A stretch of 64,000 nucleotides of DNA from Prunella strophiata (GCA_036583965.1 JAZBQD010000018.1:13928867-13992866), one strand, 5' to 3'. Positions 24,216-38,797 are shown, counted from the first letter of the stretch. The notes: generated by a model from the letters alone, not told the origin. Numbers and translations: made by a program.

Positions 24216-25874
24216 TATTTCTGATCTCATTCAATCATACATTTGTTCTTCCAATTCATAATAACGTGATTCCATGTGTAATCTATATTTACTATTACAT
24301 GAAATAAATGTAATGAAATTATCAAACTTACTATGCTGTTAAAGATCTATTTCTAGACAGCCTTTATGGGTGCTTCTTTTACTGCCAACCCACATAAGTA
24401 GTATTAGCCTATTAGAAATTACTGATCCATGTTCTTTGTTATTTTTACTGTTGCTGATTTTTTAAATTAACCTTTGTTTTGTCTTTAATCTTCTAGGTGT
24501 CTAGAGCTCAGTTGATAACTTGTCTTAAACTAAGATAAATTCAAAAATTAAATTTAATGGTTCCTGCTTTTATGGTGTTCAGGAAAGTAACATGGAAAAG
24601 GAAGTTTTCATATGTGAATTATGCAAAAATTGCAGTTGCAAATGCAGCTGACCTCAGCTACTGGGAAAAGTGATAAAATGCAGTTCTTTACACCGAGATA
24701 TTTTCATCTTTTAGAGGACACTTTGACCATCATTGTAGGACTGCTGTCCTGTGCAGGGAAGAGTTCTTGACTGAGGACTCTGTGTGCCAGTTTCAGCACA
24801 GTGAAAGTGTTTCCTCTGACCTCTTCTGTTTTGTGTCTTCCACAAACTGCTGAGCTTGTCTTGCATAATTCCAGAGATTCAGAGTAAGGGCAACGTATCA
24901 ATCTCATTAGAAAAATATCCAGCTGGATTTGCAGCTGGAGTTGAGAAGACTATCAGCAAATATCAGCTTTAATAAAGCTATTGATTTCCATGAAGCCTTC
25001 AGGTATTAGAAAGAAATACTTTAATTTTATTGGATTAAAAGGTGTGTTAAGCAAATGTATTACCTGTTAAGCCACTTACCTCCCCAGATTTGGTATGAAA
25101 TAGGAACATATGATCATCAAGTTGTGGAGTCCTAAATCGAATTGATGAGATTCAAAAGACCAAAAGAAAAACCAGGCATTGTCTATAATTAGCATTTCCA
25201 TAAGCAGTCAGTTGGTGGTTTTATAATCTGTAGCGTTTTCAGAAAATCAGCAGTTATTAATGACAGAAGCTGCAAATATCTTGTTGTTCTGAATTCTTTC
25301 ACTAGATTTCTGATACAGTTTTTATCAGAAACAATACAAACAATAACAAATAGGAGCCATTTGGAGAATTGGGAAAAATGCACCTAAATACTTTGGTTAC
25401 AAGACTGGATAACTGTTTCACTTTGAATTCAAGATCTAGGTCTAGTGAACAAGAACTCAGCAAATCCAAAACTTCTCATGGAATCATGTGATTTCAAAAA
25501 CACTTGTTGGGCAGGTTTCTCAACTTTTATTACCCCAGTTCAGTCAGAAATTGCACCTCACTGAACAAAAGAAGAACCATCCAAACCATAGAGAGTATTT
25601 CTAACTTGTGTAGATTATATGTTCTTCGACAAGAGATGCACCTACACAGCTGCTTTAGAAGAATTCAGTTAAAAATGGCACCCTCCAGAAAATCTAAATT
25701 CATTGAAATTGGGGCTCATTAATTCCAGTGATCACTGAACCAGTTATTTGCTTCTGTTGCATAACATTTCTGTTTCCCAGCAGCTGATTTATTTAAATTG
25801 TATCTCTGCTAATGCCATATCTGTAACTCTATTTATGGCCCTAGCACAAATAAATCCTGTTTCTGGCAAGGCTG

Positions 25875-25956
25875 TCTTACTCCTCCCTCCCTTCTTGCCT
25901 TCTCCTTTCCTCCCTCCATCTTCCCCCTTTCTCTGTCTCTCTCATTCATTTCCTTC
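25875..25956. repeat. Long polypyrimidine tract
   Basis: Roughly 80 bases of almost pure C/T (CTCCTCCCTCCCTTC, then CTCCTTTCCTCCCTCC, then CCCCCTTTCTCTGTCTC) with very few purine interruptions. Such tracts can form triplex (H-DNA) structures. Confidence 0.85.
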
Positions 25957-26526
25957 AAGTTAATAGAAAATTTTGGCAATTTACAATAGGAATTTAGAAT
26001 TCAAAGAGAATTCTATTGTATTAGTTTATTCTTATAACTAGAAAGCTGTTTGTATTAGAACCACTCAAATGTTCCTGCCCTTGGACTATGGAAACCTAAA
26101 GCTGTAAAAGAATCAAAAGGGATAAAGGATTGAAGTTTAAAGGACAAAATCGACCATGGATCCAAACAATTAATACAGGAACAACTGCAGGAACTACTGC
26201 ACCCCAAAAGGGAATATTAGTCAGGAACTGTGGATTGGGTGTATCTATATTTTGCAGAATCTTGATGGAAAAGTTTGAGTGAGAAGTGAACTGCCTGGGC
26301 TTTTAGTGTGCAGACTGGAGAAGTAATAATATGTGTTGTTAATTCTCTTCAATTGCTGAGCATTTCAGATTCCTCTGGGAGCATTTACCTACTGTGTTAA
26401 ATGTGATGGACTAAGAACGTTTCAGAAAAGACTTACTGGGAGAGGCAATGCTGTTGGTCTTCATTTCCATAGATGGAATCCCTAATTGTCAAGGTCTGGA
26501 TCTTATAAATCTATTTGCTAGCAGGC

Positions 26527-26856
26527 AGTAAAGAAGAGAGAACCAGACTCTTCTCCCTGATGCTCAGTGATGGAAGAGGAGGCAAAGGACACAAGAAATG
26601 TGTTCTTGAAATACAAGAAATTAAATTTGAATATAGGAAAAACCACTTTCACCTTAAGGATCATCAAACAGTGGCACAGGGTGTCCAGAGAGGCCGGAGA
26701 ATCTCCATCCTTGAAGATATTCAAACTCCAACTGGACACAGTCCTGAGTAACCTGCTTTAGGTGGCTGGGCTCTGAGCAGGGGCATGGGCCAGATGATTT
26801 CTAAGGGTCCCTTCCAATCTCAAAAGTCTGTAAATCTGTGATTCTGTGATTCAGGT
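26527..26856 (+). mobile_element. CR1 3'-end fragment
   Basis: Sequence typical of the end of CR1 ORF2 and its 3' UTR runs in the plus orientation: AACCAGACTCTTCTC, ATATAGGAAAAACC, CAGTGGCACAGGGTGTCCAG, ATCTCCATCCTTGAAGATAT, CAACTGGACACAGTCCTGAG and GGTCCCTTCCAATCTC, then GTGATTCTGTGATTC at the tail. The left edge is approximate. Overlapping short open frames have no separate meaning. Confidence 0.93.
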
Positions 26857-26974
26857 GAGACTTCCATTATATCAAGAGTATTTTGACTCAGGCTTGGGAA
26901 TTATGGTGTTCAAAATTCTTCAAATTAAGTTGTTTGTATTGGGAACTGATGTGGTGTTTAATTGAGCATGAACT

Positions 26975-26976
<2 letters not shown>

Positions 26977-27018
<42 letters not shown>

Positions 27019-27021
27019 ACA
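26977..27021. repeat. (AC)n dinucleotide microsatellite
   Basis: About 18 uninterrupted AC units are followed by one T interruption and three more AC-type units. It lies about 120 bp beyond the end of a CR1 fragment. Confidence 0.98.
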
Positions 27022-30000
27022 AGAGTGCTTGTAAGTTATTGCCCTGTGGCAACTTGGATACTGTCCAAAAGGATAAAGGGTGATGGTAACTGAAATATTT
27101 AGCAAAGGGTGTACTTTTTAAATATCAGGTCTATAAAATTAAGAAATTATTTTCTTCTTCACTTTTGAGGCCAAGACAGCAAAATGAGTGACTGTAGGGA
27201 GCATTTGGGGGTCTTCATTCCCCATTCAGGTTCCAGGCAACCCTGAAGCTAGCTGTGAGCTAAGGAACCTGCTCCAAAAAGATCAGTCTTCAATGGTTTG
27301 CAGAAAAAAATATTTTTACATGAACCCCTCAATATGCAGTAAAATATATATACATAAAGAATAAAATAGCAATATGTCACAGAAGATTATGCCTGTTATG
27401 TAATCATGCAATGAGTGAAATTATGCAATGAGTAATTATAAGCACACAAAAGAAAAAAAAAAAACCCAAAACAGAAGGAAGGAAAACCAGATATAAATTA
27501 AAATTTGATTTAAAGAACAGCATTTAAAAAACAGGAGGGAGGAAATGTCTTAGATTAGAAAATCTTCCATAATTTACAAAAGTGTCAATCTGCATTTGCA
27601 GATGTGAGCCTGTGCAGAACACAAATTCTGTGATAGAGGAATTCTGTTCTGCTGCCAGATGCATCTTTTATTATTTTAAACACTAATAAAATTATCTAGA
27701 TAAGATAGTGAGATATTAGAATGCCATTTTATCTTAATCTAAATAAGGTTAAAATTATTTCTATTGGCTACTCTGCAGCGAAGCTGTTTTTCATGGAAAA
27801 CCCTGACTCATCTCACTTCTTTCTAATGTTTCTACATTATCTAATTTTTTGTTAGTTTAACTAAAGCTGAGTTGGAATGAGCTGCTTGTACATTTGCTTT
27901 GATTCAGTAAAGTCCCATTCTTTTATTTTTCAATATTAAATGGCTAGCATAAACTATTCCACATATTATCTTACTATAATCCATATATGTAGGCCTATTT
28001 ACAGACTGTTTATTGAGTGATAGATTAATTACAAACTTCTGAGTGTTTTTATAGATGTGAGGAATTCTCTGCAATATAATTTTGAGATAAATTATCAAGG
28101 TTTCTGGAAAGGATCCACCATTTTTTTCTACTATCTAGGAAATATTGTTTATTGGAAACCAAACACACATTTAGGTAACTAATGCAGCATTAAGACAGTG
28201 TGAATAGAAAAATCTAGATATGTAATACTTGATACAGAAGGAGCTGACAGTTCTTTAGATTTTGGTGATAAAGGCTCTCAATCATTTAACAGTACAGCTG
28301 GCTCCATCTGAAGTTTGGAAAGGCTGGGTTGGGATGTGATTGTGTTCCTGGCTATAGGATTGGTATGCTCTGCTGTCTCGTGTTGTCATGGCCTTACTGT
28401 GACCTGGATTTCCACTGCAATGACTTTTACCTGGTGTGTGGAAGAAGTGTTTTTATGGTATTTGGCTGTGTTAATGCAGTTCACTGATACTAAATTTCAG
28501 AATGATCAAAAAATATGAATTTTGTCTTGAGGATTAAGAGGGTTGGGAGGCAATGAACCTTGGCTTCTTTCATTCCTCTTCCATCCCAACTCCTTCATAG
28601 AGAGCCTTGTCTCTTCTGCTGTGTTCTGCCTAGTGAGAACCCCTCCCTTCTCCACGTGTGCCTGGTAGTCCTCAGCCACTGACACCAGTGTTCATCAGCC
28701 ATCTTCCTCTTCCTGACCCTTGTCCTACTGATGACCCACTGTGGTTCCTCCAGCAGCTGGGATTGTGCCCATTTCTTCATACACTGAACAGGAAATGGTT
28801 GGATTTTGCTGTTTTACCCTTAATCCCAGTCACAGTGCTGGGGCCTGGTGGGGTGAGGACAGACAGACAAGCAAAGTGGGAGGACTGTGGCATCCCCCTT
28901 GGCTGCTGGCCATCCCTTGCTGCTCCCTGACAGAGGGAGAGTGTGGTGGGAAGAAAAGAGGGAACAATTTTATGTGTTTTAGACCAAGTATCCCAGACAA
29001 AAGGTCCAACTCACTTCTGCTATCTTTGGACAGAAATATTTCTTTCTCTGGTAACAGCAATTTTATTTGGTCTTTTGAAATAACTTGAAACTGAGATGTT
29101 TCCTATGTGTCAAGCCACTATGTCCTCTCAAATAAAGGAAAATTATAAAAATGTCAACTAATGATTCTGTTAAAATATACCGGCATATAATAATACATGC
29201 ATATTGTTTAATTTTATTTTTATTCTTGTCACAGTCACTACTTACAGATTGTTCAGATTATGAAATGGAAAGGAACAAGAGATATTGTTGCCAGTCTCCC
29301 TTTCCTGGCTGATATTCCACAACAGACTTTCATTTTATGGCACTGGATTTTTGTCATAAATAACATACAGAAGTGAGTATACAATAAGTCCTTTCTATCA
29401 AGCTGTAGCACAAGACTATTCTGCTTCTATGGACTTAAAAAAATTCCTGGGCACAGTGAGGTCAAAAATGATAGTAGTTTCCTATGATAATTCATATGAA
29501 TGAAGCCAAAAGCAAACTATTGTCAATAATTAAAATCATGTATTTTAGGTATCAAGCAACAGTAAGCTCAGGTTTTGTATTTTTAACTAAAAATTATCCT
29601 AGTCACAAATTTTCATCTCTTCTTAATTGATTTAATGTGCTATTCAAGTAAACTATATAGGAAGGAGCTTAAAAAATATAGCAAATAAATGCATGCAAAA
29701 AGAAGTTTATGTACTCTTTGAACTAGCAAGTTTATTATTTGCATCATACTTTCCTGGGGAAGAACATCTGGAAAAATGCTTTCCACTTACTTTCAGATGT
29801 AAAACTCATGTTTTCTAACCCATGAATAAATGAATAAATGGTATCTGCTCAAATTAATTCGGTCAGATTTAAGATGGTGGGAATGTAATGTTCTGTTTTC
29901 CCCATGAAACCTCTGTAGTTATTTAGAATATTGGATTATGAATACACTAAACCCCAGGAATATTGTTGTGAAACAGGTGCTGACAGCATACATATCAAGC

Positions 30001-33000
30001 TTCTGGTCATGTGTTATTTCCTGCAGACCCCTGAAGTCAAACATTTCTTGTGGGGCTCTTACAGCACTGTTGGATCAGATTCTGAGCTGGTATAATCAAG
30101 TTTAAATCTCTTGTTGGAAATGGAAATACATTTATTTGTATTTTCAGGGAATGAACATAGAAGGTGTAATTATTTTCAAGTCACATTAGTTGAAGAGAAC
30201 CATGCCATCATGTGCATGTTTCTCAAAATATACCTGAAAAAGAGCAGCTGCTGTAATTTGCTGCAAAAGCTGATCCTGCTTCATAAGAATTTTGACTGAT
30301 TTGAATATTTTTTAGTACTTCCTGAATTTTTAATGATTATTAATTTGCTAGTGGCTATAATAATCTAGATAGGCAAATTTTCAATAAGTGTTGAAAAAAA
30401 GTTGAAAAACAAATTTGTATTCTGAAATAATCTCTAATTTGAAACATTCACGTTAGAATAAAAATATTTAAAGAAATCTGCATCTAAACAGGCTTTAAAC
30501 TAAATAAAACTATTTTGTACTGACATTCTGAATGGGCCCTACAGCTTGAGTGAGGCTATTTTTAAAATTAATTAAAAATAATGTATGTGTGTGAGGTTAT
30601 ATTTATCACATAAAGTTTATAAGCAAAGATAAAGTTATTTTTAAAATGTAAGCAAATTATTTATACAGCCATATGAAAATGAAATGAGTGGGCAAGGCTG
30701 GATTCTTGTAAGTAAAATAGTTTAGCTGTTTGGCATATAGTCATAGTGAAATATCTGGCTCAAAGCACCAGCAACTGCCTGTGGTTGAATTATAGTACAC
30801 AAGTAGCTATCTCCTTTTCTTTCTGTTTCCAGCAGGTGATGTTTAAATCTCACCTATGGTATTACTTTTGAAGTGATGGCCAAGAATAACAGAATTATGA
30901 ACTAGAATTATGAACAATATAGGACAGAAATGCCTTTTGGATTTAGGTCTAGAACACAGTAACAGTCCAGCAAAGTGCAAGAGCTTGACTTAGAACCTTT
31001 ATTTTATACCTTAGACTGAACTTTATTTGTGTCAGGACCTGTGTGATGACTTCTGAAAAACAGGGAAAGCCGTACCAAAAGCCTCAATATTATTTGTTGC
31101 AATTTTGTAATGGTTTCTTGGAATTTTGCAATATACTGAAATACTTGGGGGAGTTGCTTGTGAAAAAACTCTTGGTGAGATATTTTTGTCTCTGCAAACT
31201 TTTTAAGTTCAGGTCGAAAAACAAATCTATGAAAACTGTCCCACCTCTGAGAAATGTTTGTTAGCTCCACTTTGTGTTTGTTAGCACCTTTATTCCTAGA
31301 TAGATGCCCACAGATTAAAGAAATTTACCCACCTTTGTGCTTCTTTGAATACACATATGCCTGTACATATATATCAGATACAGAACACTAGATTTCATGT
31401 ATTGTCAAAATTCGTACATGCAAAGAAGTCTTTCAAGTTATGCAGAAATAGGAATAAATAGTGTGTGAGTTTTGCTGCTAGCATTTGGCGAGACTGAAGG
31501 GAAATGAAACAAACAGATGTCCTAGAAGCTGTCAAGACCTAATAAGTCTGGTATTAATAGACATGTCTGGGCCAAGCACTCTCTAGAGATAGTAACAATA
31601 ATTGTTGCCTCCAGATAGTCACATGCCTCGTCTCTTCAATTTTCTAAAGGGCTCAAATTCTCAATTGTTGTGTTTTTAATTTTTTTTTTTAAATTAATCA
31701 TTACTTATTATAATGCTGTCTGTAGATTTAACTTCCCACCCCTAATGAGGTGTCTCAATGTGTAACAGATTTTAAGGATTTTCTTGGTGGTGAGTAGGAA
31801 CTGATAGTTTAATTCCTTCTGCCCTGGAGGGCTGGTATGATTTGCAATATTAAGAAATTCTACTTTGAGCAGATGTGTTTGGAAATTTCTATCAGGGTCA
31901 GGCTATCTCCTTCTAGAAGTCTGTCCCATGATAGTACTGCTTGCCTTCCATTGTCACCTGAAGGTTCTGTCAACTATAACTGACAGAGCATCTTCCATGC
32001 TCAGGAAGGTGGATGCATAACAATTACACAGAGACTCTCCTCTTCACTTAGGGCTTTGGATGTGTAATGATATCAACTCAACTTTATAAAAATTTTATTT
32101 CTTCTGGTAGACTGCAGGAATTTTTGGTCTCTTATTTAACCACTGTTAAACCACTTATGTGAAAACACATTAACCTAGTGGGGGACTTCAGTTTGGTATC
32201 ACAACACTCCTTTGTGGAATGCATGCTCAGAACAGCTGCAAATGCAGGTGAAGAGAAGGAGTGACACAGAGCATTATTGTGTTCTAATATTTTCCCTGGC
32301 TGAGCTTTGCACCACTTCCTTTGTTGAACAAGTCATGGCATCACTCACTCACCATCTTAGGAAGGTTCTTCAAAGAACCCTTTCTTGTGCTTTCGTATTC
32401 TCTAATTTGCTTGTGCATTTTAGGTTTATCATATTTTCTTTACTTCACTTGATTATGTCCCCTATCATGACCTACAGTATTCTACAGGCTAGACACTGTA
32501 TTTTAAGATCTATATTGAAGAGTGTATCACTCCCCCCTGTTTGCTGAGGCACTGCTACAAAAGGTACCACTGCAGTGTATTACTGTCTGCTTTGATTAAG
32601 CTCTGCTTCTTAGAGGCCATGCACTTCTGAAAAAAACAAAAAAATAAATTCTGTTACTGTATTTATTGTAGACATTCCCTGGGACTTATTGACAATGTCT
32701 TGTTCAGTCACCTATTTCTAGAGCACTTTACTTATTGTTGATGTTCTATGCTTTATTGTTTCAAAAATGTACTTCTTGAGATTAACTTTGAGTAATGGAG
32801 AGCAGAGATACATCCAAGCCTCTAATGAAAACCACTGTTCTTCTTGGAAGGCAATACATATCATGATATGCATTGCATTTATCTGAAGGGCTCGGGGTTC
32901 ATTGCCATTTGCTTTATTTATGCATACATAATAAACCTCAGAGAAATATTCATGGACTGTGTTGATCCTGGAAAGCATTCAAAAGACTGAATTTTCAGTT

Positions 33001-36000
33001 TAACCAGATCTTTCATTAAACATATCTGATTCTCTCCCCGCTGTACTCACGAAGGAAAGGAAATCCTTCAAAGGAAATAAAACTATCAATATTTTTAAAA
33101 AATACACTCTTTGTATGTAACATCGCTGTAGATGTGTGTGAAATTCTCTGTGGCAATCCTGAGGGTTTTTTAAAGAAATAAAGGATTTTAGGGTTTTTTG
33201 ATTTCAAAATTATTGAGTCAAATTTTTTCAGCCACTTAATGAAAACAAGCTGGTACTAAGCTTTTAAAATGGCTGGCAGTAGGAAGAAAAAAAATCTTTG
33301 CACAGAAATTAGAACATTTCTGCAAATCTGTGGCATTCTTCTGGGCTATCAATAGGAGGAACTAGTATACAGAATCTGCTCTCTCACTGCTTTGAAATAA
33401 AATAGCTCCTCTCTCCCAGTTCAAAGTAGGCCACGAACAGACATCCTCTGAATGTAGTTACCCACATCTCATGTGGTGATGCACATCCATTGCTTCTCAT
33501 CAATCAGAAGCTGAACAGATCCATCTCCTAAAGCTCTGTTTTGGGAAGAAAAGTTATGTGTATTTCTAATTCTCTTCATGCTAACTCCACCTGATGATAA
33601 TCCCTGCTTGCACGTAGGCTTTAAATCACCACAGCTGAGTTGGTCTGAAACAAATCAGGAGAACTTTGGCCAGGCCCTTTGTCTGGAAGAGTGTGCAGTG
33701 AGGAACAGGTAATGCTGTGCAAAAGAGACGTCAGTTTGTGGCTCTGGGTCTGGAGGCTGTTATAAAACTCAGGAGCATTTCTCAATTCTTTTTATGTCAA
33801 GACTGTAGAGTTCTTCTTGGGAAGAGCTGGTTAGCTAGTGTGTGCTGACTGTTGCTAAAGCTTAAGCTTTGTAGAGAGGAGGAAAAGTTTAAACAAACTG
33901 ATGTTTTAGTGAAGTGCTTTCAGCTTCCTGTTTTGCACAGTTTGATTTTCCTTATATTTTTATTTCCCATTAGCTTGTGAGTATTGTTCTGATGAGCCTG
34001 AATCAGTTGTGCTTTGCTGATACTATATGAGTTTGTTGACACTTCTCACCTTGGCCACTTTCATGTTGAGTCAATTGGTTGAAAAAGTTCTCCAAGTGTG
34101 GAAGACCAACTTCTAAGCAGAGAGAGAAGCTTTAACTTTATTTTTTTGTTTCTTGTTATTTGTATTTGTTCATTTATTGTAATACTGTGTTTACTTATGC
34201 TTATATTTACTTAATTCCTTCAGTGCTTTCTGATGGGTGCTAAAGATTCATGCCTAATCAATGTGCCTGATTTTCTGCTTTTAAGTCAGTCTATAAAATA
34301 TTGAATTTATTTTATTTATGACTGTGATGTATGTGACTCTTTGGTGGGAGGCAAATTTAATTCAAAGTGTATTTCTTGAAAGGAATGTAATAGTTGCTCA
34401 GCCACAATCTATGATTAGTAAGCTGTCCACCAAATAAGAAAAAATTAGCCCAACTAATTTCACAGAGAGAGCTTATAAAAACAACTTCACAAGTTGTAGG
34501 TTTAACATCTGCCTAGACTAAAATGTCTAAATTATTTCACTTACTACTGGTGAGCAAAGAGATAATCTTTAGCTCTTGCATATGTGTTTTACATAGGAAA
34601 AAACCTACTTTGGATGAGATTGGAAAGATTTTTCTCTTTCCACTAATCTGTGCCAGAATCCAATTATAGAACACATCCCAGCAATGGCAACAAATAATAG
34701 TTATAAGAAGAGAATGCATGCTACAATTTGTTGTTGCCAAATAAGACCCTTTAATAAGAAGCCTGGGTTTTCTCTTTAAAGTGACATTTTTAAATGTTTA
34801 CTTCCTCATTTACAGTTAAGGAATTGACACACTTCCAGTATCTTGGTGCATTTGAAAGTTAACTAAAGCAAGCCTATTTTTTTATACTTCAACAGCTTCT
34901 TCCTCCTCTGAATAAAATATCTGAAGCATATAAGGAATGAAATCCTGACCACTTTGAAGTCACTTGGAAAATTCTTTTTGTCTCTCAGTGAAGCTAGAAT
35001 TTCACCCCAAGTGACTCAAGTATTACATTATTCCAAATTGCATTGTGGAGGAGGTTAGATTGCCATTTTATACCATTTTCCTGCTTCACACTTTAAAGTA
35101 AATTCCAGCTGGCATCTTGCTTGAAGCCCTTAAGAGGTTATTCTCTTCAGCTTCTCTGCCTTGTGACAGAGGTCTGAGAACCAATATGGGTTTTTTGACA
35201 TTTGCATACTGAAAAACAGAAGGCGCCGTAAGTATTCATGCTCCTCTGAGTGTACACCAAAGAATTTATACAGAAAGACTGCTTCTGGAAATTGTGAGTG
35301 TTTTCTGCAACAAAAAAAGCAGCAAGTCCAACAGTTGTGATTCCTGGAGAGTCAGGGTTCCTATTTCACTGACATGGCATTAGAAGCTTCAGGGTTTCTC
35401 ACCACTGATTACAAACCTATTGCAGAGGAGGGATTTGGCACATTAAGAGTTTTGATTTGTGCATTTCAGGTAGATTAGGTTGCTTTCCATTTATTTGCTA
35501 TTGGTTCATTGATAGACTGGAAATATTGTGCTTATTTTCTGATGACTGTCACCACAGCATTCAAGATTTTGGGGGACTGACACTAATTCAGCCGACATAA
35601 AAAGCTCTGTGTTGGAAGGGAAACTTAGTGAGGTCACAGCTGTCAAAGTGATGACTTTAGAGACCTGCTATCAGTAGGACTTAAAAATCTCAGCAATTTT
35701 AATGGAGCTTTTCGGGGCCTTTTAGCTCTAAACCACTTTTTCTCTTCTGTGTCTGGCATAGAATAGTCTGTGGATACAGAACTGGTCACCTGTCCAGGAC
35801 AGATGGAAATAATGTAAATGTTACTAACTAACTATATATATATATAAATTATTATTATTGTTATTGTTATTTTATTATCAGCAGAGAAAATGGTAACACT
35901 TCTGAAAATACATGGGATAAAATATTGGGCCGAACACAGATTAAGAGAAAAGATAGTAGACATCCCAAGAAAGAGGCTGAAAAGCTCAGGATATGTCTTG

Positions 36001-37390
36001 CCAAGAAAAATTGTTTGTGTTTCCAGTGCTACAAGAAGCATAGTATGTTTTTTACTACAAACCCAGTTCAAATTCCTTTCAATAGAGCAACATCCTGTAG
36101 AGGGTATCCAGTAATACAGTCCATAAATAAGCATGGCTGGAGTAAGTAAAGCTGATAAATAATAAATGATAGCTTGTAATCTATAGATCAAGTTTATATT
36201 TGAATGTTTATAGGGCATGGGAAAAATGTAACCCCCCCATGGAGATGAACAGGGTTTTTTGTCCCTATACCTGGGTTATTAGCTCACAGCCATTATACAT
36301 TTTCCTTTGCTTCCTGTCCCTTGACAGATGATGTAATTAAATTGCAAATGTATATTTTGAAATATATACAGTAATGACTATATCGCTGCATATATCCTAT
36401 GTGTATGATGTTTATATAACTAGATAAAGAAAAAAAAGGCATTTTTTTCTCTATGCCATAAAACTGGTATCATATAAAATCAGTTTGAGTCCATGTTGAA
36501 TAAGTTTTCAGTGGTCTAGATTCATATCTGAGATTGGTCCAGGATGTGGTGGCATTTCCCTAAATAAGATTATTCAGTGTGACTTGTCAGAAAAATTAGT
36601 AGTAAAAATCTCAGTTCACAAAACTCTGCCTTGCATGTTGCATTCATATGAGGGTACCCTCTTTTTTTACTTTGATGAATTCCATGGATTTCAAGTAATT
36701 TGATTGCCTGATTTTGCAGGTATTTTGTCAATTCTGGAGATTTTGAAAGAAATAAGAGAGATAATTTTTACAAATTTATTTTATTTTTGAGAAGCATCTG
36801 TGCTTCCAAGAAAGCCATAGAATTGTCCTATGATGCCTCTCAAGAATGTATTGCCCCCTTTTGAAATGAACAAAACTGGTCTGGAAGCCTCAGGGGATCA
36901 GGCTTTCTTGGAATTGTTCTGTCTTCAATGGAAATACCCTTCAGACCATCTTTCCCACAGCATTGTGGTGCTGCAAGACTTGGCTTTGTCTAAAGAAGTT
37001 TCTTGAACATTCAAAAACATAACTTACCAATTCTCAGACAGAGCTGATGAGAGCTGTTGAGAGTCTCTGAAATTGGTTTAATTTACATTCACAGAAATAC
37101 TTTTTAAATGTGTTTTCTTCAGAACACTTCTGAATCCAAAGCACAGACCTTGTTCTACCAGTACATTAGAGCATTTCAGTAGTTCCCTGTTTATCTAATG
37201 GGTGTAGTTTGTGTTCTTGCATTTCTACGATTTTTGGATTTTTTTACCAGGTGCTGGGTTTTCCACATAGAATCTTGCCTCCCACTGGAGAATTTAGGGG
37301 TTTTTTTGTAAACCAGGACAGCCAGAAAGGACAAAAATAAAAAAGACAACAGTATTTAGTCAATGTTTGAGTACAAACCATCAATATGAA

Positions 37391-37446
37391 ACAGATCACA
37401 GATTTGCAGAATAGCTAGGGTTGGATGGAGCTTTAAAGATCAGTAC
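37391..37446 (-). mobile_element. Possible degraded CR1 3' fragment
   Basis: ACAGATCACAGATTTGCAGA followed by GGGTTGGATGGAGCTTTAAA resembles a worn CR1 3' end in reverse complement. It is short, so chance similarity is possible. Confidence 0.45.
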
Positions 37447-38680
37447 AGAAACTGCATTATTTAGATGCAGTGGCAGGTAGGAGCATTTCCCATGGATTCA
37501 GGGAAGTTCTACAGAGCTCTGGTGAAATCCTGTGTGTTCTGTTTGAGAATGCATGTTCCTGCTGTGCATATTGCATTTCAGTTTTATTTGCTTGCATCTG
37601 TAAGTAAAGGTTATCTGCTCTCCTTCAGAGATGATATCTATGATGATGATATACCTAATGTCCTGATTTGCATGATCAGGGAGTGTTTTCACAACATTTA
37701 AATGTTGGCAATGAACACACAGAGGTGTCTGTACTCATCCCACCATGAATTGATGCACCTAAGCTAGAAGGGTCATCTGTCTAGAATCTTTCCTAATCAC
37801 TGGGAAGAGAGATGTTTCTTTGCTGTAAAGGCAAACCCCAAAGCCCTGCTAACATAGGCACCTACATGTGATGATTTAAATACCCTCCTTTCTGCCTTCA
37901 GCCATCTTTATTAACATATTCCTGCTTTGTCTAAGAATTTACTTGTTCAGTGTCCAACTTGGTGTGAGAAGACTTTGCTAGGTGTGTCTACTAACTCACA
38001 AAGAGTGCTGATCTTAGCTCCAAAAGATCTGGAACTTTTATGGAAAGGGGAAGAGATAAAAAATGATACACACATGATGTTACTTACTTAGAGGTAGTGT
38101 CAGATTTAAAAGTGCCTCAATTTTACTATGTTTAGGGAGATGACCTTTGAAGTTTTTATCACTGTGCAGCTGAAATTAGACACATGCAGCTGGTAATAAG
38201 TTATGTGCATAGATGGATGTTTGCCAGGCTTTAACTTAGGAGAGTATTTTTTTGCATAGTACCCTTATAGGAGTGAATCTTGATCAGGTCCTGGGAGAGT
38301 TCTAGAGAGAGTAGACTGAGTAAGGGAAATGATAAAGACATGACAGTTTATCTAACTGATAGTACACTCTTTTTTGGTTTGGGTTTTTTGGTTTTTTTTT
38401 TAAAGGAACTTCAGTATATATGTATGAATTAGAGAGTTTATTTGCAATAATTTGCATCTCTGTGCAAAATGTGATTTTTCACTTTGCCACTCCTCATGCA
38501 ATAGTTCAGTGGTGTATGATTTTCACATTCTGCCTGTCATCTTAATGCTTCTAATTTGCTGAGAAGTCCCTTTGTGTCTTTAATACTTGGGCTCTCAAAG
38601 ATTGGCTTCCTCAAAATATTGAATTCCTAAACTAAATATATCTGTATATCTATATCATATATCTGTATTCACTTTGCACA

Positions 38681-38797
38681 CACAGATTCACAGAATTGTC
38701 AAACCACAGAGTGGCTGAGGTTGGAAGGTAACTGGAGGTTGTTTGGTCCAACCCTCTGCTCATGCAGAGCCACCTGGAGCTGGTTGCTCAGGGTCTT
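38681..38797 (-). mobile_element. CR1 3'-end fragment
   Basis: CACAGATTCACAGAATTGTC, GAGGTTGGAAGGTAAC, TTGGTCCAACCCTCTGCTC and CACCTGGAGCTGGTTGCTC are the reverse complement of another CR1 subfamily 3' UTR. The copy is diverged and about 115 bp long. Confidence 0.85.

Larger units (their letters stand above)
22951..26526. other. Intergenic flank upstream of EDNRA, no gene seen
   Basis: AT-rich unique sequence directly beyond the CpG-rich block. It holds the A40 tract at 24173 and the pyrimidine tract at 25875. Open frames are below about 75 codons and unremarkable. Confidence 0.75.
26857..38680. other. Intergenic region, no gene seen
   Basis: AT-rich sequence with the CA microsatellite near 26.98 kb, a TA/ATT-rich patch at 35.83-35.88 kb and one possible CR1 scrap at 37.4 kb. 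Frames of 88 codons (31004-31270, minus) and 128 codons (35832-36218, minus) match no family I know and lack exon-like context. Confidence 0.72.

Noticed and set aside
26883..27105. Frames with (Thr-His)n or (Val-Cys)n
   Set aside because: They are translations of the CA microsatellite.
35832..36218. 128-codon minus-strand frame rich in Ile/Leu/Tyr
   Set aside because: It has no recognisable family, ends in a TA/ATT microsatellite that supplies the Ile/Tyr run, and overlaps equally open frames on the other strand.
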